Origin: Methanosarcina spelaei
GTDB lineage: Archaea; Halobacteriota; Methanosarcinia; Methanosarcinales; Methanosarcinaceae
Length of the DNA stretch: 36,742 nt
Assembly: GCF_002287235.1 (NCBI RefSeq)
Contig: NZ_LMVP01000246.1
Location: 1 to 36,742, forward strand
Reading direction: 5' to 3'
Positions 1 to 8,017 of the stretch are shown in pieces; the stretch's first letter is position 1, and the number at the start of each line of letters is the position of its first letter. The notes beneath the pieces are model-generated. The model saw nothing but the letters and a program-made list of their open reading frames with translations, ran no database searches and had not been told where the DNA came from. The position numbers and the translations under genes are program-made.

Positions 1-116
1 GCATATTTAAATAATCCCATATACACATTAAATTAATTCATATATTTGTGGAGTTGCTAAAAACAATGTGGTAAAAGCCAACTGCGTAACTCCTAAACAA
101 CTAAAGTAAGAAGAAT

Positions 117-250
117 ATGAAAAATAAGAAGAAAAATAAGAAGAAAAATAAGACGAAAAATAAGAAGAACAAGAAAAATAAGACGAAAAATAAGACGAAA
201 AATAAGAAGAACAAGAAAAATAAGAAGAACAAGAAAAATAAGAAAAATAA
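117..250. repeat. 12-bp purine-rich tandem repeat
   Basis: The stretch is built from copies of an AAAAATAAGAAG-like 12-mer with AAGACG and AACAAG variants. It reads as Lys/Asn-only on one strand and Phe/Leu-only on the other, which is what a simple repeat gives in any frame. It sits immediately before the gene at 298 and occupies the place where its promoter would be expected. Confidence 0.85.
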
Positions 251-297
251 ACTCAGAATCGATATTTCAAAAAAATCATCCAAAACAATCGATAACT

Positions 298-1155
298 ATG
301 ATTTTTCCTGATGAATATAAGCATGTGGGTGTAACAAAATCCGTCTGCTCGGACACTGAGGAACCTATCTATTTCCTGACTGACTACCTGATTACAGAAA
401 AGGAAAGTCCTCAGACAGGCGGCTGCGAATACGCAGTCTATTACGTGAGAAAAAACGGAGAAGGATTGCTCAGAAAAGTTGAATCTCTCGAAACAATAGC
501 CTCAGGAGAAGAGGTGGTAAAATATGACAGAGAGTTGAATATAAAAGATCGTACACTTCTGATCGAGACTGCAGAAAAACTCTGTACCGGCAAAGTGAAC
601 ACGGTAATTTTTACAGGTATGGATAAACACGTCACATTTGTTCACGTTCCCGATCTTGCAAACATTCTTGAGTTAGAAATCCTTGACGTTGCTCCCCCTT
701 ATCCCTCCTGGCTTTCCCTTGTTGTAAGAAGGCTCGAAGCCAGTGGAATTTTCGGGGATCTCCAGGTCAGGTTTACTGAAAAAGTAATCGATTTAAGACG
801 TTTTGAAGGAAAAAACACCGTTTTTCCATGCAGCGCGTCTGGACTGAAAGGCAAATGCCTGGACTCGGATGTGCTCACGGAAAACGGACATTTACTTGTA
901 GGATGTGAAATTTCAAAGACACTTTTTGAGATGCGTTTTCCTGAACTTGAGTATTCCTTTATAAACATCTGTCCTTTCAAGTCCGAAATAGTTGTACCCT
1001 CAAAATCCTTTATTACTCGCTGCTGCAGGTCTGAGAATTCAGGGCTTGTAAATATTTCGGGTTTTGATGGGGCTGTAGTCCACTGGGGAGCATCGGAGTA
1101 CCAGGTTGCTGAAGCTATCCGAAAACTTGTAAACAGATTGAGAAAGAATGAGTAA
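298..1155 (+). CDS. Conserved methanogen-type protein of unknown function (285 aa)
   Basis: The open frame of 285 codons has ordinary Methanosarcina-like codon use and a balanced, soluble amino acid composition with no signal peptide or membrane segment. I do not recognise a catalytic motif. The C-terminal half has a scattered set of cysteines (about residues 178, 187, 203, 224, 242 and 243), including a CC pair near residue 242, which could bind metal or form disulfides. The start is uncertain: no Shine-Dalgarno sequence precedes the ATG, and the upstream DNA is a purine-rich minisatellite. The gene stands alone, followed by T-rich runs from about 1162 that resemble an archaeal terminator. 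It is real by length and composition; its function is unknown. Confidence 0.75.
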   Translation: MIFPDEYKHVGVTKSVCSDTEEPIYFLTDYLITEKESPQTGGCEYAVYYVRKNGEGLLRKVESLETIASGEEVVKYDRELNIKDRTLLIETAEKLCTGKVNTVIFTGMDKHVTFVHVPDLANILELEILDVAPPYPSWLSLVVRRLEASGIFGDLQVRFTEKVIDLRRFEGKNTVFPCSASGLKGKCLDSDVLTENGHLLVGCEISKTLFEMRFPELEYSFINICPFKSEIVVPSKSFITRCCRSENSGLVNISGFDGAVVHWGASEYQVAEAIRKLVNRLRKNE

Positions 1156-1569
1156 TCTTACATTTTTTCTTCAAAAGTCTGTTTTTCTGGTATTTTCTAC
1201 AATCACTGTTTTTTATATTAAATCAAAACTTTCCCTAAATTCAAACTCCCCAGCTAATGCTTTTTTCTGATTATCGGCTTCAATTTCAAGTTTCTCTCAG
1301 CTTTTGCTTTTCTCTCTGTAATGAGCTAAAATACGTTAAACTTGAGTGAATCTCTTCCCAGGTTTAGTAAACTTGATTATATAATATATGACTTTTCTAT
1401 TTATTAGAAAACTCTATTATCTATAAGAGACATAGTTTTAAAGGATCGACCTGCCAGCGACACTCACAAATTAAGGGGATTTGGGGAGAGATACCGAAAT
1501 AAAGTTACTTTAGATAATCGGAGACGGGCAGCAGATTATAAAGCAGTATTAAATCTGGGGGGTAATAAT
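1156..1569. other. Intergenic: T-run terminator and promoter of the next gene
   Basis: T-runs at about 1162-1213 could terminate the upstream gene. An AT-rich TATA-like stretch at about 1377-1390 (TTATATAATATATG) would give the gene at 1570 a leader of roughly 150 nt. I see no gene here. Confidence 0.4.
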
Positions 1570-1971
1570 ATGATTTTACTCATAACTGCATGGATTGTTG
1601 GATTTGTTGCTGGGGTTTTCTTGATGAAGTTCTTGTTTGTAACGATTGCGATAAAGGCTTCACTCGCCTATAACACAATCATCGGGCATAATATTCATGA
1701 GAAGTATCAACAGGTGAACATGATACCTGATTGGGTTAAAACTCTCGCAGACAACAATATATACCAGCGTTACTCGCTTGAACCGCTGCGTATTGTAAAA
1801 TATCCGGCGTTTTACAGAAAAGGATTTAAATTTTTTGAAGAAAGTCAGTATAAATATGCAATTTTCTATGAAGGCAACGGTAAGTATACCGCATATAGAA
1901 AAGTGAGGGCAGGAATATCGGGAAATAAAACAAAGACAGTGACTGAGGAAAAGTCTGAAATTAAAGTATGA
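1570..1971 (+). CDS. Small membrane-anchored protein of unknown function (133 aa)
   Basis: The ATG follows a strong ribosome site (GGGGGG, 7 nt spacing), so this start is well supported. Residues 4-26 form one hydrophobic helix with Gly and Phe residues; the rest is soluble and rich in Tyr and Lys (about residues 40-110), ending in a charged Thr/Lys/Glu tail. The topology is therefore a single N-terminal membrane anchor with a soluble domain. I recognise no family motif. A degenerate copy of the last coding bases (ACAAAGACAG...GAGGAAAAG) recurs about 158 bp downstream near 2088-2120, which suggests a local duplication of the gene's 3' end. Confidence 0.7.
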   Translation: MILLITAWIVGFVAGVFLMKFLFVTIAIKASLAYNTIIGHNIHEKYQQVNMIPDWVKTLADNNIYQRYSLEPLRIVKYPAFYRKGFKFFEESQYKYAIFYEGNGKYTAYRKVRAGISGNKTKTVTEEKSEIKV

Positions 1972-2596
1972 GCAAAATAAGATGTGGGCAGTTATTTAAT
2001 TGAAACGTGGTTAGAACCATGCTAATTATGTATGAGCAAAACTGAAGTATGTACAAAGTGAAAGTATCCAACAAAGTGAAAGCATCACAACAAAGACAGT
2101 TTTTGAGGAAAAGGATAAAATTAAACACCGTAATTTTATTTAAACATTGTCCGTTTTAACTGTATTATACAGACCTTTTGAGTTTATTCTGCCTGGAGTT
2201 TGAAGAGATCTTATTATCCCTTTCCTTTCAAAAAAGCATTTTCCATCGGTGACCTTTATAGAAGACATAGTTTTAAATCTGATTGTAGATTATTGGGTCA
2301 ACAAATAATAACCATATACAGTCAACAAATAATAACCATATACATAGACATTTTGAGGACCTCAAGTCTTAAATGTTGGCATGTATAAAAGCTCTAATGA
2401 TTCCTAAACCGTATGTTAAAATTCTAATTATTCCTAAATCATATACAAAAGACTTTAGAGAATTTCGAGAAACATCAAATTTTGGCGAGTCCTTTACATT
2501 TAGTATACAAACAATTTACTAAGAAATTGAGTTTATCGAAATACTCTTAATTATCTCGACAAAACCTGTTTATAAAACGGAACTGGAGTTCACCTA
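1972..2596. other. Intergenic with local duplications
   Basis: The region holds a decayed copy of the 3' end of the preceding gene (about 2088-2128), an exact 24-bp tandem duplication at 2297-2344, and a diverged pair of about 26 bp around 2391 and 2430 (CTAATGATTCCTAAACC and CTAATTATTCCTAAATC). A TTTATAAAA element at about 2569 lies close to the mntP start. The open frame at 2200-2388 runs through the duplication and looks non-coding. Confidence 0.5.
2297..2344. repeat. Exact 24-bp tandem duplication
   Basis: GTCAACAAATAATAACCATA plus TACA occurs twice back to back (2297-2320 and 2321-2344) with no mismatch, so the duplication is recent. Confidence 0.9.
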
Positions 2597-3157
2597 ATGT
2601 CTTTCCTGACTAACTTCCTTTTAGGGCTCGGGCTTTCAATGGATGCATTTGCAGTTTCCATGTCCAGCAGTACTACGATACGGCCTTTTCATTTAAAGGA
2701 TGCACTTAAACTTGCTTTCTTTTTTGGAGGATTTCAGGCTTTCATGCCCGTACTTGGCTGGCTTGGAGGAAGTGCAGTGAGCGGCTTTGTATCAAAATAT
2801 GCTCCCTGGATTGCTTTTGGGCTTCTGGCCTTTATCGGAGGCAAAATGATTTATGAGGCTCTTTACGAAGATCCGGATGAGAAAGTAAATTCCCTCAATT
2901 ATTCTACGCTTCTGGTGCTCGCAGTTGCTACAAGTATAGATGCCCTTGCTGTGGGAATTAGCTTTGCTTTTCTCAATACTCCTATTCTTGAACCTGTGAT
3001 TATAATAGGCTGTGTAACCTTTTCCATGTCCTTCTGCGGAGCAGTCCTGGGATACAGAATAGGTCATTTTTTTGAGCACGAAATCGAGATTATCGGAGGG
3101 ATTATCCTCATAGGCATTGGTGGAAAAATCCTTGCCGAGCATCTGTTATGGATCTGA
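2597..3157 (+). CDS. mntP: Manganese efflux pump MntP
   Basis: MntP exports Mn(II) from the cytoplasm. The 186-residue protein has the usual length of the family and six hydrophobic segments arranged as two similar halves. The hallmark Asp residues lie in TM1 (GLSMDAFAVS, Asp at about 17) and in the matching helix of the second half (ATSIDALAVG, about 113-122). The ATG is preceded by GGAG with 8 nt spacing. In bacteria this gene is often under a Mn riboswitch; I could not make a yybP-ykoY fold in the leader here. The LeuB/AksF-type gene begins 64 bp downstream on the same strand and may be co-transcribed, although no functional link is evident. Confidence 0.93.
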   Translation: MSFLTNFLLGLGLSMDAFAVSMSSSTTIRPFHLKDALKLAFFFGGFQAFMPVLGWLGGSAVSGFVSKYAPWIAFGLLAFIGGKMIYEALYEDPDEKVNSLNYSTLLVLAVATSIDALAVGISFAFLNTPILEPVIIIGCVTFSMSFCGAVLGYRIGHFFEHEIEIIGGIILIGIGGKILAEHLLWI

Positions 3158-3221
3158 CAGGTCCTTAAGATCTCAAAAAGTTACGCCAGATTCATATACA
3201 CAAACTATAGATGCAGTTAAT

Positions 3222-4214
3222 ATGAAATTAGCTGTAATCGAAGGTGATGGGATAGGCAGGGAGGTAATCCCTGTAGCTGTCAAAGTCCTTGACGCTTTCG
3301 GGCTTGAGTTTGAAAAAGTGCCCCTGGAGCTTGGCTATACTCAATGGGAAAGAACAGGGACTGCAATATCAAGTGATGATCTGGAAATCATAAAAGGATG
3401 TGATGCTGTCCTTTTTGGGGCAGTTACCACTGTGCCTGACCCAAACTGCAAAAGTGTGCTCTTAACCATCCGAAAGGAACTGGATCTGTATGCTAATGTC
3501 AGGCCTGTAAAACCTCTACCCTGCATAATAGGAGTCACCGGGAGAAATGATTTCGATTTTATTATTGTCAGGGAAAACACCGAAGGACTATATTCGGGAA
3601 TTGAGGAAATTGGGTCAGATATTTCATGGACGAAAAGAGTCGTCACTCGGAGAAGTTCCGAGCGGATTGCAGAATATGCTTGTAAGCTTGCAAAGAAAAG
3701 AAAGAACAAGCTGACCATCGTCCATAAATCCAATGTCCTGAAATCCGATAAGCTTTTTCTCGATGTCTGCAGGCAAACTGCCAGTGCTAACAGCGTGGAA
3801 TATGAAGATATGCTGGTTGACTCAATGGCTTACAACCTTATGATGCACCCTGAAAGGTATGACATTGTAGTTACAACAAACCTCTTCGGAGACATTTTGA
3901 GCGATATGTGTGCAGCCCTTGTAGGAAGTCTCGGTCTTGTCCCAAGTGCCAATATCGGGGATAAATATGCCTTCTTCGAACCTGTGCACGGAAGTGCACC
4001 CGATATCGCCGGAAAGGGCATTGCAAACCCGCTTGCCGCAATCCTCAGTGTAAAGATGCTCCTGGAATGGATGGGAGAGCCTCGATCTCAAGTTATCGAT
4101 GAAGCAATAACCCATGTGCTTCAAAAGAAAATTATCACTCCTGACCTGGGAGGAACTGCCAGCACAATAGAAGTTGGAAATGCGGTTGCGGAATATGTGA
4201 GGAAAAATATCTGA
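3222..4214 (+). CDS. 3-isopropylmalate / isohomocitrate dehydrogenase (LeuB/AksF family)
   Basis: A beta-decarboxylating NAD(P)-dependent dehydrogenase of the isocitrate/isopropylmalate family. It shows the N-terminal EGDGIGREV loop, the substrate-binding [15 protein letters not shown] segment, [11 protein letters not shown], the Asp-rich metal site in [12 protein letters not shown] and the cofactor loop [18 protein letters not shown]. The ATG at 3222 gives 330 residues, the normal family length; the frame stays open back to 3117, but that would overlap mntP and adds non-conserved sequence. Methanogens have two such paralogues, one for leucine (LeuB) and one for the 2-oxosuberate chain of coenzyme B (AksF). 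The residues I can see do not decide between them, so I leave the symbol open. Confidence 0.9.
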   Translation: MKLAVIEGDGIGREVIPVAVKVLDAFGLEFEKVPLELGYTQWERTGTAISSDDLEIIKGCDAVLFGAVTTVPDPNCKSVLLTIRKELDLYANVRPVKPLPCIIGVTGRNDFDFIIVRENTEGLYSGIEEIGSDISWTKRVVTRRSSERIAEYACKLAKKRKNKLTIVHKSNVLKSDKLFLDVCRQTASANSVEYEDMLVDSMAYNLMMHPERYDIVVTTNLFGDILSDMCAALVGSLGLVPSANIGDKYAFFEPVHGSAPDIAGKGIANPLAAILSVKMLLEWMGEPRSQVIDEAITHVLQKKIITPDLGGTASTIEVGNAVAEYVRKNI

Positions 4215-4377
4215 AAACATAGTATAGTTCAACCTGGTAACGCAGCTCAATCGGGCAGGATGGATCAGTTTCCTGCCAGAGGAGAGTTTTTAATGTTTTA
4301 AACCCTTTTCTATAATAAGGCGCAGTTATATTTTTATCAAAAATGACTGCACTTAAATTCAGATATATCGCTAACGG

Positions 4378-5013
4378 ATGAATGGGGGGTTCATTCTGCG
4401 TCAATTTTTCGATGTTTCATTGCCTATTACGGAAGAGATGGTTATACATCCTGGAAAGCCTGGACCTTCTATTAAGAGGTATTCCTCTGTCTCCAGGGAT
4501 AAGGTAAACGAGTCTATTCTGACTATGGGGAGCCATACAGGTACTCACGTAGAGTCCAGGCTGCATCTTCGGAATGGTAGAGAAAGTGCTGCTGACCTGC
4601 CTCTTGATCATTTTTATGGAAAGTGCAGGGTTTTTGATCTCACACTTGTAGAAAGTGAAATTCACAGGCAGGACCTTGAAGAGTTTGAAATCGGGCCTGA
4701 AGAGATAGTGCTTCTCAAGACAAGAAACTCAGCCCTTGGGTACGTAAAATTTCTTGAGAATTATATATACCTTAGAATAGACGCAGCTGAATACCTCGTT
4801 AATGCCGGAGTTAAAACCCTGGGATTTGATTACCTAAGTATTAAAAAACCTGAAGGGGACGATGAGGTCCGTGAACTGCTTATAAATAACACAACTTTAT
4901 TCTTAGGGCTCAACCTCGCCGGCATTCCTGAAGGGGAATATACATTCATAGGTCTGCCTCTTCGTATAGACACGGATGGAGCTCCGGCTAGAGTAATACT
5001 TGTTAAAGAATAA
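4378..5013 (+). CDS. Divergent cyclase / kynurenine formamidase-family protein
   Basis: The protein has the fold signatures of the metal-dependent cyclase (KynB-like) family: FFDVSLPIT at the start, SHTGTHVE near residues 52-59 and the C-terminal LPLRID.DGAPAR. Several positions expected to bind metal or act in catalysis are changed. The usual HxGTHxD reads HTGTHVE (Asp to Glu); PGDP reads PGKP (about 25-28); and the His-His and Glu found near the C-terminus of the paralogue at 34809 are replaced by Val-Arg and Leu. It may bind a different metal or be non-catalytic. The start is uncertain: an ATG at 4378 precedes a GGGGGGT that is ideally placed for a CTG at 4396, whose product would begin RQFFDVSLPI. 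Confidence 0.85.
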   Translation: MNGGFILRQFFDVSLPITEEMVIHPGKPGPSIKRYSSVSRDKVNESILTMGSHTGTHVESRLHLRNGRESAADLPLDHFYGKCRVFDLTLVESEIHRQDLEEFEIGPEEIVLLKTRNSALGYVKFLENYIYLRIDAAEYLVNAGVKTLGFDYLSIKKPEGDDEVRELLINNTTLFLGLNLAGIPEGEYTFIGLPLRIDTDGAPARVILVKE

Positions 5014-5034
5014 TACATCAAACAAAAGTAATGT

Positions 5035-5107
5035 CGAGTCAACTGTCAAGGATTCAACATTCCGAATGATTACAATTGATTTTATATGATATTTTGTGGT
5101 TGACTCG
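5035..5107. repeat. 9-bp inverted repeat downstream of the cyclase gene
   Basis: CGAGTCAAC at 5035-5043 and GTTGACTCG at 5099-5107 are perfect inverted arms around a 55-nt loop, starting 21 bp after the stop codon. It could be a transcript-end hairpin or the ends of a very small mobile remnant. Confidence 0.4.
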
Positions 5108-5224
5108 TACTAAGAAAGACAGAAAAATATAGTAGCTACAGCAAATTTTAAAAGATTTAAAAAGGTAACATTCAGTTTCAAGAAGCCTTTTCTGTTTAAA
5201 TTTTCGTTAGTTCCTGCTTTATAT

Positions 5225-5345
5225 TTTGACTACTTTGTACTTTGACTACTTTGTACTTTGACTACTTTGTACTTTGACTACTTTGTACTTTGTACTTTGA
5301 CTACTTTGTAGACTACTTCGTATTTTGACTACTTCGTATTTTGTG
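5225..5345. repeat. 16-bp minisatellite
   Basis: Tandem TTTGACTACTTTGTAC units, about seven copies, the later ones partly deleted or changed to TTCGTATT. Confidence 0.9.
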
Positions 5346-5863
5346 CTTGATTCTTAGTTATTTTGTTGGATTTCCCCATAAACTATTTTTCCTTCCAAAC
5401 TTTTTATTCGTCACCTGGTTTTTCTGAAAAGTTTGTTTATATTCTTTAAAAAATTCGAGCTGATCATAGCATTAGGCTCTTTAGATCATTTCTTCAAAAA
5501 ACTCGTTCATATGGATTTTCTTTAATACATAATATTTATCACTCACATTTATAGATATTTGCCATTTGAGCGGCAGGTGGTTTCAAAAACAGTTGTATAT
5601 TGACTTCAAAATTTGCTATATGGAATTGGAACAGAACTTACAGGTTTAAATGGAACCGGTTGAAAAGTAAGTTTCTTTCCGCCTTTAATTTTCGTTAGAG
5701 TTTATTCTGATTTATGATTTTTTCTGAAGTTTGCATCTCAGTTGGTCTGTTCTTGAGATTTACTTATTCAATCTGTTTTTGAGATTTACTCCAATGACTT
5801 ATTTTGAAACTTACTTTTCAACGTTCCAGTTCTTTAGAGGTTTTACATCATTTTGATTCGCAG

Positions 5864-5954
5864 TTTTTAATTTGCAGCTCTTTAATTTGCAGCTCTTTAA
5901 TTTGCAGCTCTTTAATTTGCAGCTTTTTAATTTGCAGCTTTTTAATTTACAGCT
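5864..5954. repeat. 15-bp minisatellite
   Basis: About six tandem TTTAATTTGCAGCTC units, with a C-to-T change in the later copies. Confidence 0.9.
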
Positions 5955-6003
5955 CATTATGTGAATTGAGTTGCTTTCAGGCTGACAATCAATAAATCCT
6001 ATC

Positions 6004-6141
6004 TTATATGCCTGTTACTGAAGCCTTTAGTTTAAGTACAGGCGTTTCCCCAAAGTGTACTGAAAAATTTATGTTCCTGTAACTTTCAAACTGCTCATAA
6101 TACTGAGCACGCTCAATCAATCCTTTGAATATTTCCTCCAT
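6004..6141 (-). CDS. Small 45-aa protein (unrecognised short gene)
   Basis: A 45-codon frame starts with ATG at 6141 and ends with TAA at 6004. It is preceded by GAGGTG with 6 nt spacing, which matches the 16S anti-SD well and is unusual in such AT-rich intergenic DNA. The product begins MEEIFKGLIERAQYYEQFES and ends in a beta-like stretch (NFSVHFGETPVLKLKASVTGI). It has a normal amino acid mix, no signal and no cysteine. I know no family for it. It could be a genuine small protein or the surviving start of a decayed longer gene. Confidence 0.5.
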   Translation of the reverse strand: MEEIFKGLIERAQYYEQFESYRNINFSVHFGETPVLKLKASVTGI

Positions 6142-6731
6142 TTTATTCACCTCTATTCCTAAAAACTACATCAGTACTTATTAATCTCAGCCTAGCAGAG
6201 TGAAAGTATTTCTTGCAGAACGTCAGGCAAAAAATATCAGGCTCTAAGGCCAATGAGGCTGAAAACCTTTCATGATGGCTTTCAAAAAATGAAGAATGCT
6301 AATAGGAAAAATGCCAAATAGGAGGTTGGAACAAAATAAATATTCATTTGTATTCGGTTAAGAAATCTGTTAACCATAATATGACTACTTCAATTATCTG
6401 TTCATCACGATTTACTTTATAGGTTTACAGAAAAACACATCAAAAGTAATACATTTCTTACAGATCGTATCTTAACCGAATACAAATGAATAAATATTAA
6501 ACGGAAAGCCGGGAATGGAATAAAAGAATCATTAATACTTTTTTGCAGCAGCTGCAAGATGCTCTCCAGGTTTTTTATTTCAGTTGTAATTTTTCATATA
6601 ACCTTTCAGGGAGTAGTAAACCCACGAAAGCTCTCGACGTTCCAGTCGATTGCCCTTATCTGGCAGATCTACTGGAGAGTTCGAGAACTCCATATTTGTT
6701 TCAACCCATATACTAAAGCTTGTCCATGTTC
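6142..6731. other. Intergenic with a MITE
   Basis: Upstream of the small gene at 6141 and beyond the 3' end of the ferritin-like gene. The only clear structure is the 148-bp palindromic-end element at 6343-6490. The open frame at 6559-6789 overlaps the ferritin-like gene antisense and looks spurious. Confidence 0.5.
6343..6490. mobile_element. MITE-like element, 148 bp, 21-bp perfect TIRs, 6-bp TSD
   Basis: The left end (6343-6363) begins TTCATTTGTATTCGGTTAAG and the right end (6470-6490) is its exact reverse complement over 21 bp. The element is flanked directly by TAAATA on both sides (6337-6342 and 6491-6496), a convincing target-site duplication. It has no coding capacity, so it must be mobilised in trans. 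Confidence 0.85.
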
Positions 6732-7238
6732 TCAGGTCTGCATCCGGAATCTGGTAATGTCTTCCAGCAACTGGTCAATTAACTCGTAATGGCCTCTTTC
6801 AAAGCTTGCAAGCATCTCGAAGAAATTTTTCAAATTCTCGTCATCAACTCTTTTTGCGACTTCCGAATAGAAGTCCTCACTTTTTCTCTCGTGCCTCAGA
6901 GCTGCAACAAGGATGCCCGCGTCTCCAAGTGTAATTTCTCCACCTTTTGTGCGACCTATATCAAACTCAGGAGTGAAAGACTGACCACTAGGGATTTCCG
7001 TACTGGTTACAGGTAGCTCATTTTTATCTCGATATCTTTCAAGGTAGCCAAGATGTTTTACCTCTTCGTTTGCCAGATACTCATAGAGCTCCTTAAACTT
7101 CGGCCTGTCCATTACAGCGGCTTTACTCAGGTAGAAGTCTCTTGCCTCTTTTTCCCTCTCGATTGCCAGAGCAATGGCTTCTTCAATTCCGTTAAGATTT
7201 TTTACTTCATCTACTACACTTTGATATGTACTTCTCAA
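6732..7238 (-). CDS. Ferritin-like / rubrerythrin-type diiron protein without rubredoxin domain
   Basis: A 168-residue four-helix protein with the rubrerythrin pattern of carboxylate and ExxH motifs: EREKEARDFY near residue 28, NEEVKHLGYL near 57, RHERKSEDFY near 115 and FERGHYELI near 148. The C-terminal rubredoxin-like CxxC pairs of classical rubrerythrins are absent, so it is an erythrin-only form. The expected role is peroxide reduction or iron handling in the cytoplasm. It starts at a TTG preceded by GAGGGGG. It is the last gene of a probable three-gene operon with AfpA and Isf (46 bp after AfpA), and that redox context fits a defence role against oxygen. Confidence 0.85.
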   Translation of the reverse strand: MRSTYQSVVDEVKNLNGIEEAIALAIEREKEARDFYLSKAAVMDRPKFKELYEYLANEEVKHLGYLERYRDKNELPVTSTEIPSGQSFTPEFDIGRTKGGEITLGDAGILVAALRHERKSEDFYSEVAKRVDDENLKNFFEMLASFERGHYELIDQLLEDITRFRMQT

Positions 7239-7283
7239 ACTTTTTACCCCCTCTTATCTCTTCTCTTTTCAGATATCTCCACC

Positions 7284-7922
7284 TTAGAGCTTCCCGATTT
7301 CCTCTTTAGTTTTCTTCTTTTTTCGTTCTTTCACTTTCAGGATTATATCTTCAGTAGGTCGCTCAAGCCCGAATATGTCATAAATCTCGTAGGGACTTTT
7401 AAGCACCGTGATATTTTCCATCTGTGCAAGTTTTTCCGAGTTTTGAACATCTACTTCACGCATATTAAGTTCAAAGGCTCTGCCACTAGGTGCAGAGGTT
7501 TTTACACTTCCTCTTTTCTGGTCTACTGGCAGGATGAAAATAGGTGTTTGTCCTTTTCCAGTCTGAGAAACTGCGTTTGTAACAAGAGTATCTGCAATCC
7601 CATACACAATTTTTGCCACGGTATTGGCAGTCGCCGGGGCTATCAATAAAAAGTCATAGTATCCCATCTGCAACGGACCTGCAATGAAAGGAGAGTTAGG
7701 GCCTGCATCGACTTTGAAATTAGGGAAATCATTCTGGATTTTGTCCCATAGATGATACCATTTCATAACGGTCTCACCCTCTTTAGAGAGAAAAACCATT
7801 GTCTCAACATTTGTTCGGCTCTTAATGTCCACCAGAATGCTGTAGGTTTCAATCATCTGGTCTCCCGAACCTGTTATTCCCCATGCTATTCGCTTAATAT
7901 TCTTATTTAATGGTTCTACCAA
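7284..7922 (-). CDS. afpA: Archaeoflavoprotein AfpA
   Basis: An FMN-binding flavoprotein of the dihydromethanopterin reductase/AfpA group. In Archaeoglobus the homologue takes electrons from ferredoxin and passes them to Isf (established knowledge). The N-terminal IAWGITGSGDQM and the LLIAPATANTVAKIVYGIADTL segment (about residues 92-113) are the usual flavin-binding parts of this family. The Lys-rich C-terminus is typical of its methanogen members. Translation starts at a TTG with a strong GGAGGAG upstream. It follows isf by about 95 bp on the same strand, the arrangement also known from Archaeoglobus, which supports an electron pair AfpA-Isf. Confidence 0.88.
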   Translation of the reverse strand: MVEPLNKNIKRIAWGITGSGDQMIETYSILVDIKSRTNVETMVFLSKEGETVMKWYHLWDKIQNDFPNFKVDAGPNSPFIAGPLQMGYYDFLLIAPATANTVAKIVYGIADTLVTNAVSQTGKGQTPIFILPVDQKRGSVKTSAPSGRAFELNMREVDVQNSEKLAQMENITVLKSPYEIYDIFGLERPTEDIILKVKERKKKKTKEEIGKL

Positions 7923-8017
7923 AATAACTCCTCCTTAAATGTTCTGACAAATCATGAAATTATTTCTCTTCCCGATTAACCTGAATCCTGAAAATCCAAT
8001 TTTCCATATTTTTTACA

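Larger units (their letters stand above)
5014..6003. other. Gene-free AT-rich intergenic region
   Basis: Apart from the inverted repeat at 5035-5107 and the minisatellites at 5225-5345 and 5864-5954, this is T-rich sequence. The open frame at 5804-5995 is created by the 15-bp repeat (repeating Leu-Ile-Cys-Ser-Ser) and is not credible as a gene. Confidence 0.6.

Noticed and set aside
101-311. Lys/Asn-only and Phe/Leu-only open frames
   Set aside because: They are readings of the 12-bp repeat; no ribosome site and no protein-like composition.
2391-2596. Manganese riboswitch (yybP-ykoY) before mntP
   Set aside because: I could not find the conserved loops of that class in the leader.
5225-5345. 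CRISPR array
   Set aside because: Repeats here and at the other minisatellites are directly adjacent with no unique spacers; no cas genes are seen.
5804-5995. Open frame with repeating Leu-Ile-Cys-Ser-Ser
   Set aside because: Produced by the 15-bp minisatellite, whose unit is a multiple of three.
6559-6789. 76-codon frame overlapping the ferritin-like gene
   Set aside because: Antisense to a clear gene at its 3' end and without a ribosome site.
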